Assembly: GCF_900187565.1 (NCBI RefSeq)
Contig: NZ_FYED01000002.1
Span: 114,771-178,770, forward strand
Direction: 5' to 3'
Origin: Pseudomonas sp. Irchel 3A7
Lineage (GTDB): Bacteria > Pseudomonadota > Gammaproteobacteria > Pseudomonadales > Pseudomonadaceae
DNA: 64,000 nt
Positions within the stretch are counted from its first letter, which is position 1. Every line of letters starts with the position of its first letter. Below, in pieces: positions 49,101 to 58,000 of this stretch. The position numbers were made by a program, and so were the translations under genes. A model generated the notes under the pieces. That model saw only the letters and a program-made list of their open reading frames with translations, had not been told where the DNA came from and did not search any database.

Positions 49101-49918
49101 GAATAGGCTATGGCTGTGACACCGCGGTCACGCCATTTGGCTTCGATCTCCTCTGGAAGCCCACGGTCAAATGCATAGAGCCTAGAACGATCATACTGGC
49201 CATCATGGTTGAGACCCTGAAGAAGATATTTGATTGGTGGGTCTTCTGCCTGATAGCCGACCAATACGACGGTATAACGTTCGAGCAGGTTCCGGATGAA
49301 GTTGGTCGCCCATCCCTCTGAGAGATAGGCACGCCCAAAGTCTGCACTGCTCAGGACGTAGGGATGGGTTTCTGCGGCGACCTCTGCAAGCCGTCCGTGT
49401 AGATACGTGATTCCCTCTATCTTCGATCCGAAGTTCAAGTCGGGGAAAGCGGGTGGCATATGCAGGGCCAGTTTCTCTCCCTTCTCTCCTACTTCGAACA
49501 AACGATCGAAATTCGTCGTGACAATCTGTGGCACTCCGCCCTGGCTTGAAGATATTCGCTTGATCAAGCCGTGCTCATGCCCAAAACCTGTGTTTGCCAG
49601 GGAAGCACTCAACCGCTCTGTAACCAAAGCGTTAACTTCATTCTTGCCGTACTCAAGTTGAAGGAGGTTAAAGATCTGATCGAGTGGGACGTTCGCTGCC
49701 GCAGGTGATTGATCGTCCAGCCACGGTTGAAATGCGGCCATGATTTCTGAATCGCCGGGCGGATCATAGAACTCTATGACATACCGAGTAAGGCCAACAA
49801 ACGTTGGCATCCCTGATGGAAGTGAAACGCCGGCACCGCACAGAAACACTACGCGACCAGTATCACAACGTTCCAGCAGGATGTCAGGTATGGAGGGACC
49901 ATCAGGATGAAATTTCAT
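46106..49918 (-). CDS. Large SIR2-domain protein, probable antiphage NADase
   Basis: 1270 residues. The first ~290 form a SIR2 domain: 'RVVFLCGAGVSLPSGMPTF' (GAGVS 28-32), 'IVTTNFDRLFE' (Asn136), 'YLHGRLAE' (His174) and 'YTVVLVGYQAEDPPIKYLL'. The 38-residue spacing Asn-His equals that of the NADase pair of DSR2 as I recall it. The remaining ~980 residues are a long, probably helical scaffold with no motif I know; it may be the DUF4020-type tail. Sir2 defence proteins deplete NAD+ when the sensor part meets a phage component. Low GC, a Shedu gene upstream and flanking repeats support a defence island. Confidence 0.85.
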   Translation of the reverse strand: MKFHPDGPSIPDILLERCDTGRVVFLCGAGVSLPSGMPTFVGLTRYVIEFYDPPGDSEIMAAFQPWLDDQSPAAANVPLDQIFNLLQLEYGKNEVNALVTERLSASLANTGFGHEHGLIKRISSSQGGVPQIVTTNFDRLFEVGEKGEKLALHMPPAFPDLNFGSKIEGITYLHGRLAEVAAETHPYVLSSADFGRAYLSEGWATNFIRNLLERYTVVLVGYQAEDPPIKYLLQGLNHDGQYDRSRLYAFDRGLPEEIEAKWRDRGVTAIAYSEHSDLWKSMDAWANRADDPRRWRESVIANSQQDPKGLAPHERGQVAHVLRTVHGAKLFAEAEPAPHPEWVCVMDSNVRSANQSSSYGDDEVFDPWTAYALDDDLKDLSEDDFKQGVSNDNLLVWRDEDDNPHERHRLCGRQADGYEATPKRLSHLITWMSKCIDSPVLAWWVIRQSGLHPRLLQQLEWRVEHSEALHEHARHIWQLILEYHRGPLNRQWNGDWFKFKKRISTEGWTASVLREFRRISTPRLEIERPFGLGKAKPPSARWEEIHFRDLGEWEVVLIERHNEELDVPDDLLPEVVGILEEQLTIASGLLGDIETVYFQTPTCYPGRDVEGEEHITNSADIVTWFVRLFDRMAAKWPELAKAHATTWPVSDLFYFRKLKLYAFSKVDAFEADYVANELLSLDQEVFWDADVDRELLFLLVDRWGEFSQDSRIQLTDRIFAGPDQRAHWSDEEFSAMRDLGAAKYARYLELQGCDLSEDRSERLAEMIKGISGWNDGWAVSTVTELGARGGWIGTDEKPDVLINLPVNEVASRAKEDLKLDFDSFTERRPFTGLVKISPQKALSALTIAGKTGDYPEALWSSMINELPTDISPRLKRVFLNRLIRLPHAVIGGLRHTLGRWLEKNLVAVLEIDDGLGWAVYDHIIDGIFSCGADAAKSGLGEVRRGGKTTQQTRRTLSHAMNGPVGMCTEALFHAVPGDKQEADSLIPDHIKSRFDRLLTAPGEGGDHAVSVASRKLNWLMYVDPNWTEECLIPMLAFDHPSSEPAWSGFLHGGRVPGTPLAKIIKPLLINIFPWIGGLSWDRDLSNVAAQWLGYMRIFQPNESSGLSRGEMRSVLRAMPDDTRNRFIFWLGQVGRKNDNGWTELVIPLINEDWPRERRYRTSASMRAWIGLLDDTGDCFPVVYEAVKKFLVPVETNDQPFYRFTRELRDESPITSLFPETTLDLIYRATPQVLTRPPYQLPMILALIAETEPSLASDKRYLRLIELVERS

Positions 49919-50004
49919 GAATTCAGTATCTCAGTACTGTGCGTAGATTCTAATGCCAGATTGGTGATGGCGCCCGCTTCGATGCTAGAAAGTACCCCTG
50001 AGTA

Positions 50005-50055
50005 AATGGCTGCTTTTGGCCGGTAGCAGTACGCTTCTGGCCGACAGCAGACCGT
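50005..50055. repeat. Island repeat, copies 2a and 2b
   Basis: Two units in tandem: ggctgcttttggccggtagcag then cgcttctggccgacagcagacc, in the 49919-50230 gap between the SIR2 and Shedu genes, which otherwise holds nothing recognisable. Confidence 0.65.
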
Positions 50056-50230
50056 CGCGTTGAACTGCACTACGCAACGAACCACTGGGCGACTGTTCAA
50101 GATAAAAACTGGCATAAAGTTGCCGCAATTCATCAAGTTAACAGAGCGCCACACCACCCAAATCGCAAGTTCGCGCTCAAGCAGTGGGATGGCGCTTTGA
50201 AGATCAGTCTGTACCACACCTAGGCTTTGA

Positions 50231-51865
50231 TCATCGCTTGTCGAGCACCTCAATCAAGCGCTGGAAGCGCTCCAGAAGGTCATCGTAAGTGAGAATCTTG
50301 ATATCTGACTTTGCGTTATGGATCATCAAGGTGTCTTTCTGCTCCTGCGTCAAATCCTTAGAGCGCCCGATCACCACCATACCTTCTGCGGCATAGTTGC
50401 CCGCCAGCCACTGTGGCAGGTTACTCGCGTTGTTATGGATCTCCCTGATCCAGTCCTGCACCTGCTGCACTGCGTGGGTCACCTTGTGCCGCTGGCTATT
50501 GCGCTTGGTGAATATCTGCGCGCTGTGGGGTTCGAGCTCCACCAGCACAACACGCTTGTCCGATTGGCGGTATTGCAGCACCAGGTCTGCACGGTATTTG
50601 CCGATGCGAACTTCGCTGTAGACCGCTGCCACATGGGAATCCAGTACTTGGGTGTGCTGCTTGAGGAAACGGTGAAGGTCTTTTTCACGCGTGCCGACCC
50701 GGCCCAATAGCTGGCACAACTCAATGAAGTTGCGCTCAAACCTTGCCGACTGAGAGACCTTTGGCCCAAGCGCTGTTACCTTGCGTTGCAGCAAATGTTG
50801 CTTGTCGACGCTGCCCCGGCGCGAGCGATTGTCCCGGCGAGTGACGCCTATGGGCGGTATCAGCTCGCGCCCCCCTACCTCCATTACCTCGGCAAGCGGC
50901 TGGTCGAAGGCACCTACAATCACTGCTTTCACCCGCGTCAGGCCAAGCGCCCTGCATGCCATATAGACGATATAGTCATCGTCCATGACCAGCGCGCCGT
51001 TCTCTTCGTACAAAAGGATATCGGTGGTTCTAGCATGGGTGATGAACCGGCTAATGTCCTCATCCGGGATACGCAGTGCATAGTCAATGTCCCGAGGCTG
51101 CACAATGGCAATGTCTACCCTGACCCGCGTACACGCCACCTGACCATGGTAAGCACGGGTGATGAGCTGCACCAGGTACGGGTTGTCGCGAGGGCGGTCC
51201 TTGCGGTTATCGACGATCGAATTCAGCGGCAGTACCGGATAAAGGTATTTCTTGTATTGATACAGGCATTGCAGAAGGAACATGATGTGCGCCACCTGCA
51301 CGGCGTACTCGCGCTCGAACCGGACCCAGCCTTCTTCCGTGCACATGGAAATGAATGGCTCCGGTCGAGTGCTCGATAGCTGCAGGTTCAATTGCCCCAC
51401 CTTGCCAGACAACCCTTCGCGCCCAAAAACCGTAATTTCGAACAGAACTCCACCATCCACCATTTCCGAGCGCCTGAATAGGACGCCACAGGGCCGGCCC
51501 TCGAAGGTGGAGGAGACAAAGAACTCGCGATCCAGCTTTAACTTTTCTAGGCGATGAAGATCGCGCAGTACTTCGTCGGGGGTAGGCAACTCCGAATCGG
51601 CCACCACCAAATCTTCGTTGATCACGAACATCGCACGGGCTATATCGCCGATTAGGGGATTCTTGCGATAACAGTTACGCACCCAACTGACGATCTCATC
51701 GACATCGGGCGTACGATGCTCGCCTTGCACGATTTCACTCAGGGTGCCTTGGCGGACCTGCTGCAGCATGGGTTCGGTACCAGGTGGAAGGTCGTTTTCG
51801 CTAAGCGATAGCCTGGTATCCGTTGCCAGCGAACCGTCCATGTAATGTGCTTCCAGCTCTTGCAT
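50231..51865 (-). CDS. sduA: Shedu-type defence nuclease (SduA, DUF4263-like)
   Basis: 544 residues. The C-terminal ~160 match the Shedu nuclease: 'NFIELCQLLGRVGTREKDLH' leads into 'FLKQHTQVL', then the PD-(D/E)xK-like core 'RADLVLQYRQSDKRVVLVEL' with Asp427, Glu443 and Glu445, then 'QQVQDWIREI', 'GMVVIGRSKDL' and the closing 'ILTYDDLLERFQRLI'. The second catalytic acid is in VELEPHS where many members have ELK. The N-terminal ~380 residues are a separate domain I do not recognise, probably the sensor. AAGGA lies nine bases before the ATG. Shedu alone can protect against phage by DNA cleavage. Confidence 0.85.
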   Translation of the reverse strand: MQELEAHYMDGSLATDTRLSLSENDLPPGTEPMLQQVRQGTLSEIVQGEHRTPDVDEIVSWVRNCYRKNPLIGDIARAMFVINEDLVVADSELPTPDEVLRDLHRLEKLKLDREFFVSSTFEGRPCGVLFRRSEMVDGGVLFEITVFGREGLSGKVGQLNLQLSSTRPEPFISMCTEEGWVRFEREYAVQVAHIMFLLQCLYQYKKYLYPVLPLNSIVDNRKDRPRDNPYLVQLITRAYHGQVACTRVRVDIAIVQPRDIDYALRIPDEDISRFITHARTTDILLYEENGALVMDDDYIVYMACRALGLTRVKAVIVGAFDQPLAEVMEVGGRELIPPIGVTRRDNRSRRGSVDKQHLLQRKVTALGPKVSQSARFERNFIELCQLLGRVGTREKDLHRFLKQHTQVLDSHVAAVYSEVRIGKYRADLVLQYRQSDKRVVLVELEPHSAQIFTKRNSQRHKVTHAVQQVQDWIREIHNNASNLPQWLAGNYAAEGMVVIGRSKDLTQEQKDTLMIHNAKSDIKILTYDDLLERFQRLIEVLDKR

Positions 51866-52032
51866 CCGGGCTTTCCTTAGGTGTTGAACGCAGGGTGCGA
51901 AACGCCATTAAGGTATCACTTCTGCCACCGCCTGCTACATTGCCGACTATCCTTCGCGCTAGGGCCGTAGTTCGGTGAGAGGATAATTCTGAAAGATAGC
52001 CGAACCAGCATACAACAGGGGGCGCATCCTCT

Positions 52033-52117
52033 TTTGGCCGATTGCTGCCTGTCACCACAGTCCGCTATGGGTCGGTTGCAGCCCTTCACGACAGCAGCAA
52101 TCGGCCAGAAGCAGTCG
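52033..52117. repeat. Island repeat, copy 3 as inverted pair
   Basis: ttttggccgattgctgcctgtc and gacagcagcaatcggccaga face each other across about 40 bases. This gap (51866-52190) has no gene. Together with copies at 46.0 and 50.0 kb it brackets both defence genes. Confidence 0.7.
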
Positions 52118-52190
52118 TTTGACAAAGCTGACTCTGGCGAGAATCAAACCACCTCGTTTAAAAGAGGATGATCCTGTCCTGGAGGGAATC

Positions 52191-53141
52191 ATGTTCACAA
52201 AAACCTGCGCGATAGCAGTCGTCATCACCGGCATATCGCTCGCTCTAAGTAGTACAGCGCCAGTAGCCTCCGAGATGTGCAGTATGAACCCGGCATTCGA
52301 CCAGAAAGATAGCGATGCCAAGAACCAGAAGACATCTGTCTGGGCCAACGGAGCAGTTGGCAATCAACCTTCGGCGCTGATGTTTGTGGAAAAGATCAAC
52401 GTCAACACTGACGGAACCAGGCGGTCGTACAACGTTGCAGATTTTTGGGGGGAAACTGTAGCCCTGAATAACCTCTGCAATGCCATGTCGGATGCCTGTT
52501 CAAACCTGGATAGCGAAGGGATGCGCCAGCGACGAATTCTGACGCAGAGAGCAAAGGCTCAGGGTTGGCCAGCCGATCTTTTCCAGGCGACGCGCATTTC
52601 CCCTGGCATCATCCCGCTAAAAAACGGAAAACCATGCCCGGAAGTAGATGGCTTCCTGGTGTCTGCTACCGCACTGCATAAAAAACCGATCCAGGATGCA
52701 TGTGATATCACAAATTATGTGGATGCCTTGGTAACGCCAGCGATTGTGATACCCAAGGGCACCAATGGCTTCTCTCAGCGCAATGTCCGTGTTGGAGATC
52801 TGGTTGTCACGCTCCGCCCTGGAAAAACTTCGCCCGTGTTCGCTGTAGTCGGCGACACCGGCCCCGTGAACTCCTTGGGCGAGGGAAGTATCGCGCTTAA
52901 TGGTCGATTGCTTGATAAGGCAGCACCGCCCGTTAATTACACGGAGGTCAGAGGCAGGAAAGAGTTTGTCGGCAAGGGATGGTCGGTGCCTGAAACCATC
53001 GTGTTGATTTTTCCGGGCACGCGTGACGAAAACACGCCCTACATGACTCCAGAGCGCATCAATGCCGCGTCTAAAAAACTGTTCGAAGATTGGGGTGGAA
53101 TAACACGAGCTCAGGCATGCGCTGAAGAGTACGCAAAGTGA
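52191..53141 (+). CDS. Exported GH75 chitosanase-like protein
   Basis: 316 residues; GGAGG before the ATG at 52191. Signal peptide ends near 'STAPVASE'. The C-terminal half matches fungal-type chitosanases of glycoside hydrolase family 75: 'VTPAIVIPKGTNGFSQRNVR', 'VGDLVVTLRPG' and 'AVVGDTGPVNSLGEGSIAL', where Asp222 and Glu231 take the places of the catalytic Asp/Glu, with the same nine-residue spacing as I recall for the fungal enzymes. Likely hydrolyses chitosan-like or amino-sugar polymers outside the cell or in the periplasm. Two Cys pairs support export. The membrane protein that follows by 55 bases may be a partner. Confidence 0.8.
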   Translation: MFTKTCAIAVVITGISLALSSTAPVASEMCSMNPAFDQKDSDAKNQKTSVWANGAVGNQPSALMFVEKINVNTDGTRRSYNVADFWGETVALNNLCNAMSDACSNLDSEGMRQRRILTQRAKAQGWPADLFQATRISPGIIPLKNGKPCPEVDGFLVSATALHKKPIQDACDITNYVDALVTPAIVIPKGTNGFSQRNVRVGDLVVTLRPGKTSPVFAVVGDTGPVNSLGEGSIALNGRLLDKAAPPVNYTEVRGRKEFVGKGWSVPETIVLIFPGTRDENTPYMTPERINAASKKLFEDWGGITRAQACAEEYAK

Positions 53142-53196
53142 TTTTTTTGATACCAATTTGATGGGTTGTTGAGCCTATTGAGGAGACAACACACCT

Positions 53197-54381
53197 ATGG
53201 ATCGCTCAAAGTTTCAAGAAACCATTGAAGGAATTGCAAAGCATTTCAAACCCGGGCAACGTCGAAAAGTTCATTCGATTGGTCGTGCGTTGTGGAAAGC
53301 CATCGCTTTTTTTACGCTCCTGTCCGGGTTGGTCTCGTATGCTATTAACGGGACGGAACTATTCACCAAAAAAATTCCTTCCGCCATTGCCCACATAAGC
53401 AAATACGTCCTCTTGGGAAAAACAGGCCGTCCCTTTCTGCTGAGGCAACTTATTGAAGAAGACCTCGCACTGACTGGCATATGCCCTGGCAGAGTACTGG
53501 TGAGCGACTTCGATAGTGATGGGCAAGCCACCGATTTAGTGATCGAATTGTTAACCTACGACGAAGAAGGTCAATGTACGGAAAATAATCCGGACACCGC
53601 GTATGCTTTGATGAAAGATTCTCCATCAAGCGATCTTTGGCCTAGATACACATTGCTTCGATTGATTGCCCGCGGTGACATTGGCACATTTTCACAAGGC
53701 ACAGGGCTTCCCCTGACATTTGAACAAAAGGGAAAGTTCTTGTTAGGTAGCGTCTACGCCACCGATTTTCCAGGATGGTACGTATACGGTTACTCGAACG
53801 GCCACATGCATCAATTTGGTTACTATCGTCCGGTGGGGAGCCTGTCGGAGATCGAAGGTAGCGAGCCAGTATCCCAGATCGGTGACAAACTTTTGATCCC
53901 GACCGAAGCGGGAATTCAGAGCTTTGAGATAACCTCCGACGGTCAGTTCAAGACTACAAAGCTTACGCCCAAACAAATTGTTGAGCGCAATAACTCCGCT
54001 TTGGTTCTGGAGGTGTTTTCCACCACGCCCGATGAAGACGCGCTCAACGATGTAAAGACGTACTCCACAGACAACCTCAAGGAGATCGCAAGTGCCTCCT
54101 TCGATGCCTGCGGGTATTGGGCAGTGGCAAATGGTGTACCGGTCGAGTTGAAAGAGAATGCCTCACCTGGAGCACCTTGTGTCGGGGAACTTAGCGTATT
54201 TCCAATCACAACGGTCACTCCGATGGTCGCCTGCGACGTCAAGGGTTTTAAGCAGACGTTGCAGTTTCCTTGGGGGTGGGTCGTAGATCCTGCCGCACAA
54301 GAACCTTCAATCACTTGCCCTGTCGACGGCGAATCGGAATCGCCTGGAGGGTTTACTCTGAAAGTTTCTGTAGGTTCTTAA
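53197..54381 (+). CDS. Hypothetical membrane-anchored exported protein
   Basis: 394 residues. A basic cytosolic stretch (1-30), one helix at about 31-51 ('AIAFFTLLSGLVSYAI'), then a long outside domain. That domain begins with 'RVLVSDFDSDGQATDLVIEL', like an FG-GAP/beta-propeller calcium loop (D-x-D-x-D-G), and ends in a Cys-containing beta-rich segment. No family assigned. Same strand and low GC as the GH75-like gene before it; possibly its partner or regulator at the envelope. Confidence 0.7.
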   Translation: MDRSKFQETIEGIAKHFKPGQRRKVHSIGRALWKAIAFFTLLSGLVSYAINGTELFTKKIPSAIAHISKYVLLGKTGRPFLLRQLIEEDLALTGICPGRVLVSDFDSDGQATDLVIELLTYDEEGQCTENNPDTAYALMKDSPSSDLWPRYTLLRLIARGDIGTFSQGTGLPLTFEQKGKFLLGSVYATDFPGWYVYGYSNGHMHQFGYYRPVGSLSEIEGSEPVSQIGDKLLIPTEAGIQSFEITSDGQFKTTKLTPKQIVERNNSALVLEVFSTTPDEDALNDVKTYSTDNLKEIASASFDACGYWAVANGVPVELKENASPGAPCVGELSVFPITTVTPMVACDVKGFKQTLQFPWGWVVDPAAQEPSITCPVDGESESPGGFTLKVSVGS

Positions 54382-54549
54382 TCCACTTGTCGCAGGGGTT
54401 GGGAACGGATTATTTTTTTCGAATTGCCCCGGCAGCTTCGAAAAATGGATCGCTCCATTGTTGTGTCCCCCATTGTTGGATGAGCGATACCGCCAATCTG
54501 CGATGGGCATCAACGACTACTCACCCGCCTCAATGAACGCATACCTCAT

Positions 54550-54650
54550 GTGGGAGCGAGCCTGCTCGCGATGGAGGTCAACAATTACGCGGTCCGTCTG
54601 GATGTCCGCGTTGTACCGGCGCTATTCGCGAGCGGGCTCGCTCCCACAGG
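54550..54650. repeat. REP variant inverted pair
   Basis: Arms gtgggagcgagcctgctcgcgatgg and cgcgagcgggctcgctcccac, which mark the return to core-type sequence right of the island. Confidence 0.8.
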
Positions 54651-54669
54651 TCCGCGTTCATGGGCTCTT

Positions 54670-54858
54670 TCAAGGCGGATCAATCTGATCCAGCACCCGA
54701 TTCGCGGTGATCTGCGCCAACATGATGCTGTTGGAAATACCCAGCAGCGCATTGCAATCCCCACCCTCCAGATGATCCACCCACTGATGAACCATCACAT
54801 CGACCGAAGCCAGGGTTTCAACCAGATACACCACCAGCGCTATCGCCCCCCAGGCCAT
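54670..54858 (-). CDS. Possible small hypothetical protein
   Basis: 62 residues from the ATG at 54858 ('MAWGAIALVVYLVETLASVD'). The composition is ordered, with a hydrophobic helix followed by 'QWVDHLEGGDCNALLGISNS' and 'ITANRVLDQIDPP', and resembles small Pseudomonas proteins of the DUF3077 neighbourhood. No good ribosome site, so it may be the remnant of a longer gene. 54859-55020 has nothing recognisable. Confidence 0.4.
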   Translation of the reverse strand: MAWGAIALVVYLVETLASVDVMVHQWVDHLEGGDCNALLGISNSIMLAQITANRVLDQIDPP

Positions 54859-55020
54859 AGGCCCGGGCGACTCATGCGCTCGCCCTGCCAACTATCATCT
54901 CCACCCAAACATCGCTTGGTAAGCCACTGGAAGGCGCCTGCTGTGCGGGCTTCGCTGAGTAATTGCGTTGTCGATCCCGCACTGTCAGCGATGCAAGCGC
55001 CTTCACTTCACGCGCCTGAA

Positions 55021-58000
55021 CTATCCCTTTAACACTTGGCTGATCAGCGCCCCCATTTGGTCCGCATGCCGCTTGATAACCGTCTCGTGGTCACCCGGTA
55101 CTGACATCAAGACTATGGCAGACGGCGCCAGCAGTTGCTCCCAGCCCAGGTATCGGGACGGCTCTGCGTGTCCCTCCAGCGGTGTCAGCGCTGTGTCCTG
55201 TGCAATGAACAAGTGCAATCTGGCATCGAGCGCACGCGGTCGCCAGGTGTGCATGGCTTTGCCGTGGCCTAGCATGCGGTACAGGAACTGCCGGTTTTCC
55301 TGCGGCGTGTCATGGGCGAGATGCCACAGGTTTTTTCCGGCACGCTTGTACTTTTCAAGGGCTTGTACGATGTCCTCGACCACCTCCTCCACCGTTCGCC
55401 GCAAAGATATCTCGATCAAGTCCGGTTCGTGCTCGACAAAGTTATTTGTCACGAACGCATGCAGCGTCACCAGGCTGGCGTGATGCGTACTGTCTTGCCT
55501 GTCAAGGGACGGCAAGGTGGTGTCGAACAGCCCGAGGAATTCAACCGACTCGCCCGCTTCTCGCAACTGCGTGGCCATTTCATAGGCGATCAAACCGCCA
55601 AATGACCAACCGGCAATCCGGTAAGGTCCTTCGTGCTGGATTTGGCGAACGACGTCGACGAAACGCGCGGCAATCTCGACTAAATCCTCCAGAGGCTCAG
55701 CTGACAATGGAAGCGGAGGCAAGCCGTACACCGGAACATCGGCATCGATGTATCCGGCAAGATGCTCGAAGTACCAGGAGTAGCCTTGCAAGGTGTGTGT
55801 AAGGAACAGTGGTCGCTGCCGGCCCTCGCGGTTGAACGCCTGCACTGGAGCCTGATCGGTCGGTACACACGCTTGCAATTGCAGCAATGCCGCCAGCTTG
55901 GCGACGCTGCGGGTGTCGAAGATGCTACGCACCGACAGATCCACCGCCAACGCCTCCCGGATGCGCACGACCAATTGCGAGGCCATCAGCGAGTGCCCGC
56001 CCAACGCGAAGAAATTATCGTGGCGCCCGACCCGCTTGACCTCCAGCACCTGCGCCCAGATCGCCGCCAGCACACGTTCGAGCTCCCCTTGCGGAGCATC
56101 GTACGAACGCTCTACGGCGCTCAACGCACTTAATGGCATCGTGCGCAAAGTCAGGCGATCCAGCTTGCCGTTAGGCAAAACCGGAAACGCCGGAAGCGGT
56201 ACAAAGCGGCTGGGGACCATGGCCCCGGGCAACCGTTGCGCCAGCCAGTCGTGCAACTCATTGTGATCGACCTGTGCGCCGTCGCCCGGGACATAGAACC
56301 CGATCAATTGATCGTGCTCGCCACCTGCGCGGCGCGCCACTGCAGCCACTTTCGTCAGCCCCGGACAGCTGCCCAGCGCCAGTTCGACCGCGTTCAGTTC
56401 AACACGCTGGCCACGTACCTTGATCTGGAAATCCTTGCGACCCAAGTGCATGAGTTGACCATCAGCCAACCACATGCCGATATCGCCGGTCATCAATGCA
56501 CGTGCGCCGGATGGCAATACGATGAAACGTTCGGAACTCAATTCCGGCTGGTTCCAATACCCGGGGCCAACATTGAAACCTTCGACGAAAATTCCGCCCA
56601 CAGCACCCACCGGCACCGGATTGAGCCGCTCGTCCAGCACACGCACCCGCACGTTGGCAATCGGCCGGCCCGCCGGCATCACGGGACCGAGGCCCGCCAA
56701 ATCTTCGCCCTCGCTGTAAGTGATGTCGTTGAGTTCGGTGCAACCGTAGTTGTTGTGCAGCCGTGACCGGGGCAGCAAACGGCCAAAACGGGCCCTGACC
56801 TCACGGCTCAACGGCTCACCGGCGGTCACGACATGGCGCAGCCTGCCCAACTGCGAAGCGTGATCGAGCAACGCATTGAGGTGCGAAGGCACCAGATTCA
56901 GCCTCGTTACCCGATGCTCGCGCAGCGCTGTTGCGAAAGCTTCGGCATCTTTGACGGTTGGATCGGCAAAAATGACCTGAGGCACACCCGCCAACAGCCC
57001 GCTGAGCATTTCCTTGATCGACGGTACAAACGACATGGATGTCTTCTGTGCGACCACCTCGTCTGCCGCAAATGGCGTGCGCGCCCACAAGGCCTGCAAA
57101 CCGTTGAGCAGTTGCCGGTGTTCGACCGACACGCCCTTGGGCTGTCCCGTAGACCCCGAGGTGTAGGCGATGTAGGCCGGATCATCAGGATGGTTGTCGC
57201 AGACGACAGAATTCAAGCTGGCGTGCTGATCGATATCGCAGTCCAGCCGCAACAGCGGCAGATGGGTTCCCACCAGTTCATTCGCAAGACCGGAAGTGGT
57301 CAGCACACGGGCTGGCATCGCAGCGTCGAGGATGCGCTGTACATAGGCAGCCGGGTAACCCGGATCAATCGGAACATAGATGCAACCCAGCTTGAACACC
57401 GCCAGCACGCTGGCGAGAAAATCGGCCGACCGCGGCTGATAAAGGGCAATGCGCGCACCCGGCGTAATGCCCTGGTGCTGCAACGCCGCAACGATCGCGT
57501 TGCTGCGTTTGTCCAGCCCGGCAAAAGTGACTGCTTGCCCGTTATCAAGACAGGCCGTGGCATCGGGTCGCTGCGACACCTGGCGAGCGAACAGTGCCGT
57601 CACCGACGTTTGCTCAAACGCCTGGAGCGTGTCGTTACTGCGCGCAATCAGCACTTGCTCGCTCGGGGTAAGGGCCAACAGGCTGGACACGCCAAGTCGT
57701 GGCGACTGGATCACCCGTTCCAGAATCTCGAGCCAGACCGACAGCATCAATTCCACTTGAGCTGCGCTAAACCGAAGGGTGTCGAAGCTCGCGACGATTT
57801 CCAGCTTGCGGGCATCCCCGAACACCTCCAGGTCCAGATCCGCCTGGGCGGGACGATCGGCTTCGACTGGCCATTCGCTGACGGTCATCTCGTCGCCCCA
57901 AGCCTGAGTGTCGATGCCCGGGAAATTTTGATGCCGCAACATGACTGGCAATGGCGAACGACCGTCCGCCTGACGCAACCGGGGCGCCGCCGCAAGCATC

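Noticed and set aside
46106..52117. Whole region as an integrated prophage or transposon
   Set aside because: No integrase, transposase, phage structural gene or tRNA with duplicated end is visible; only short palindromic repeats border it.
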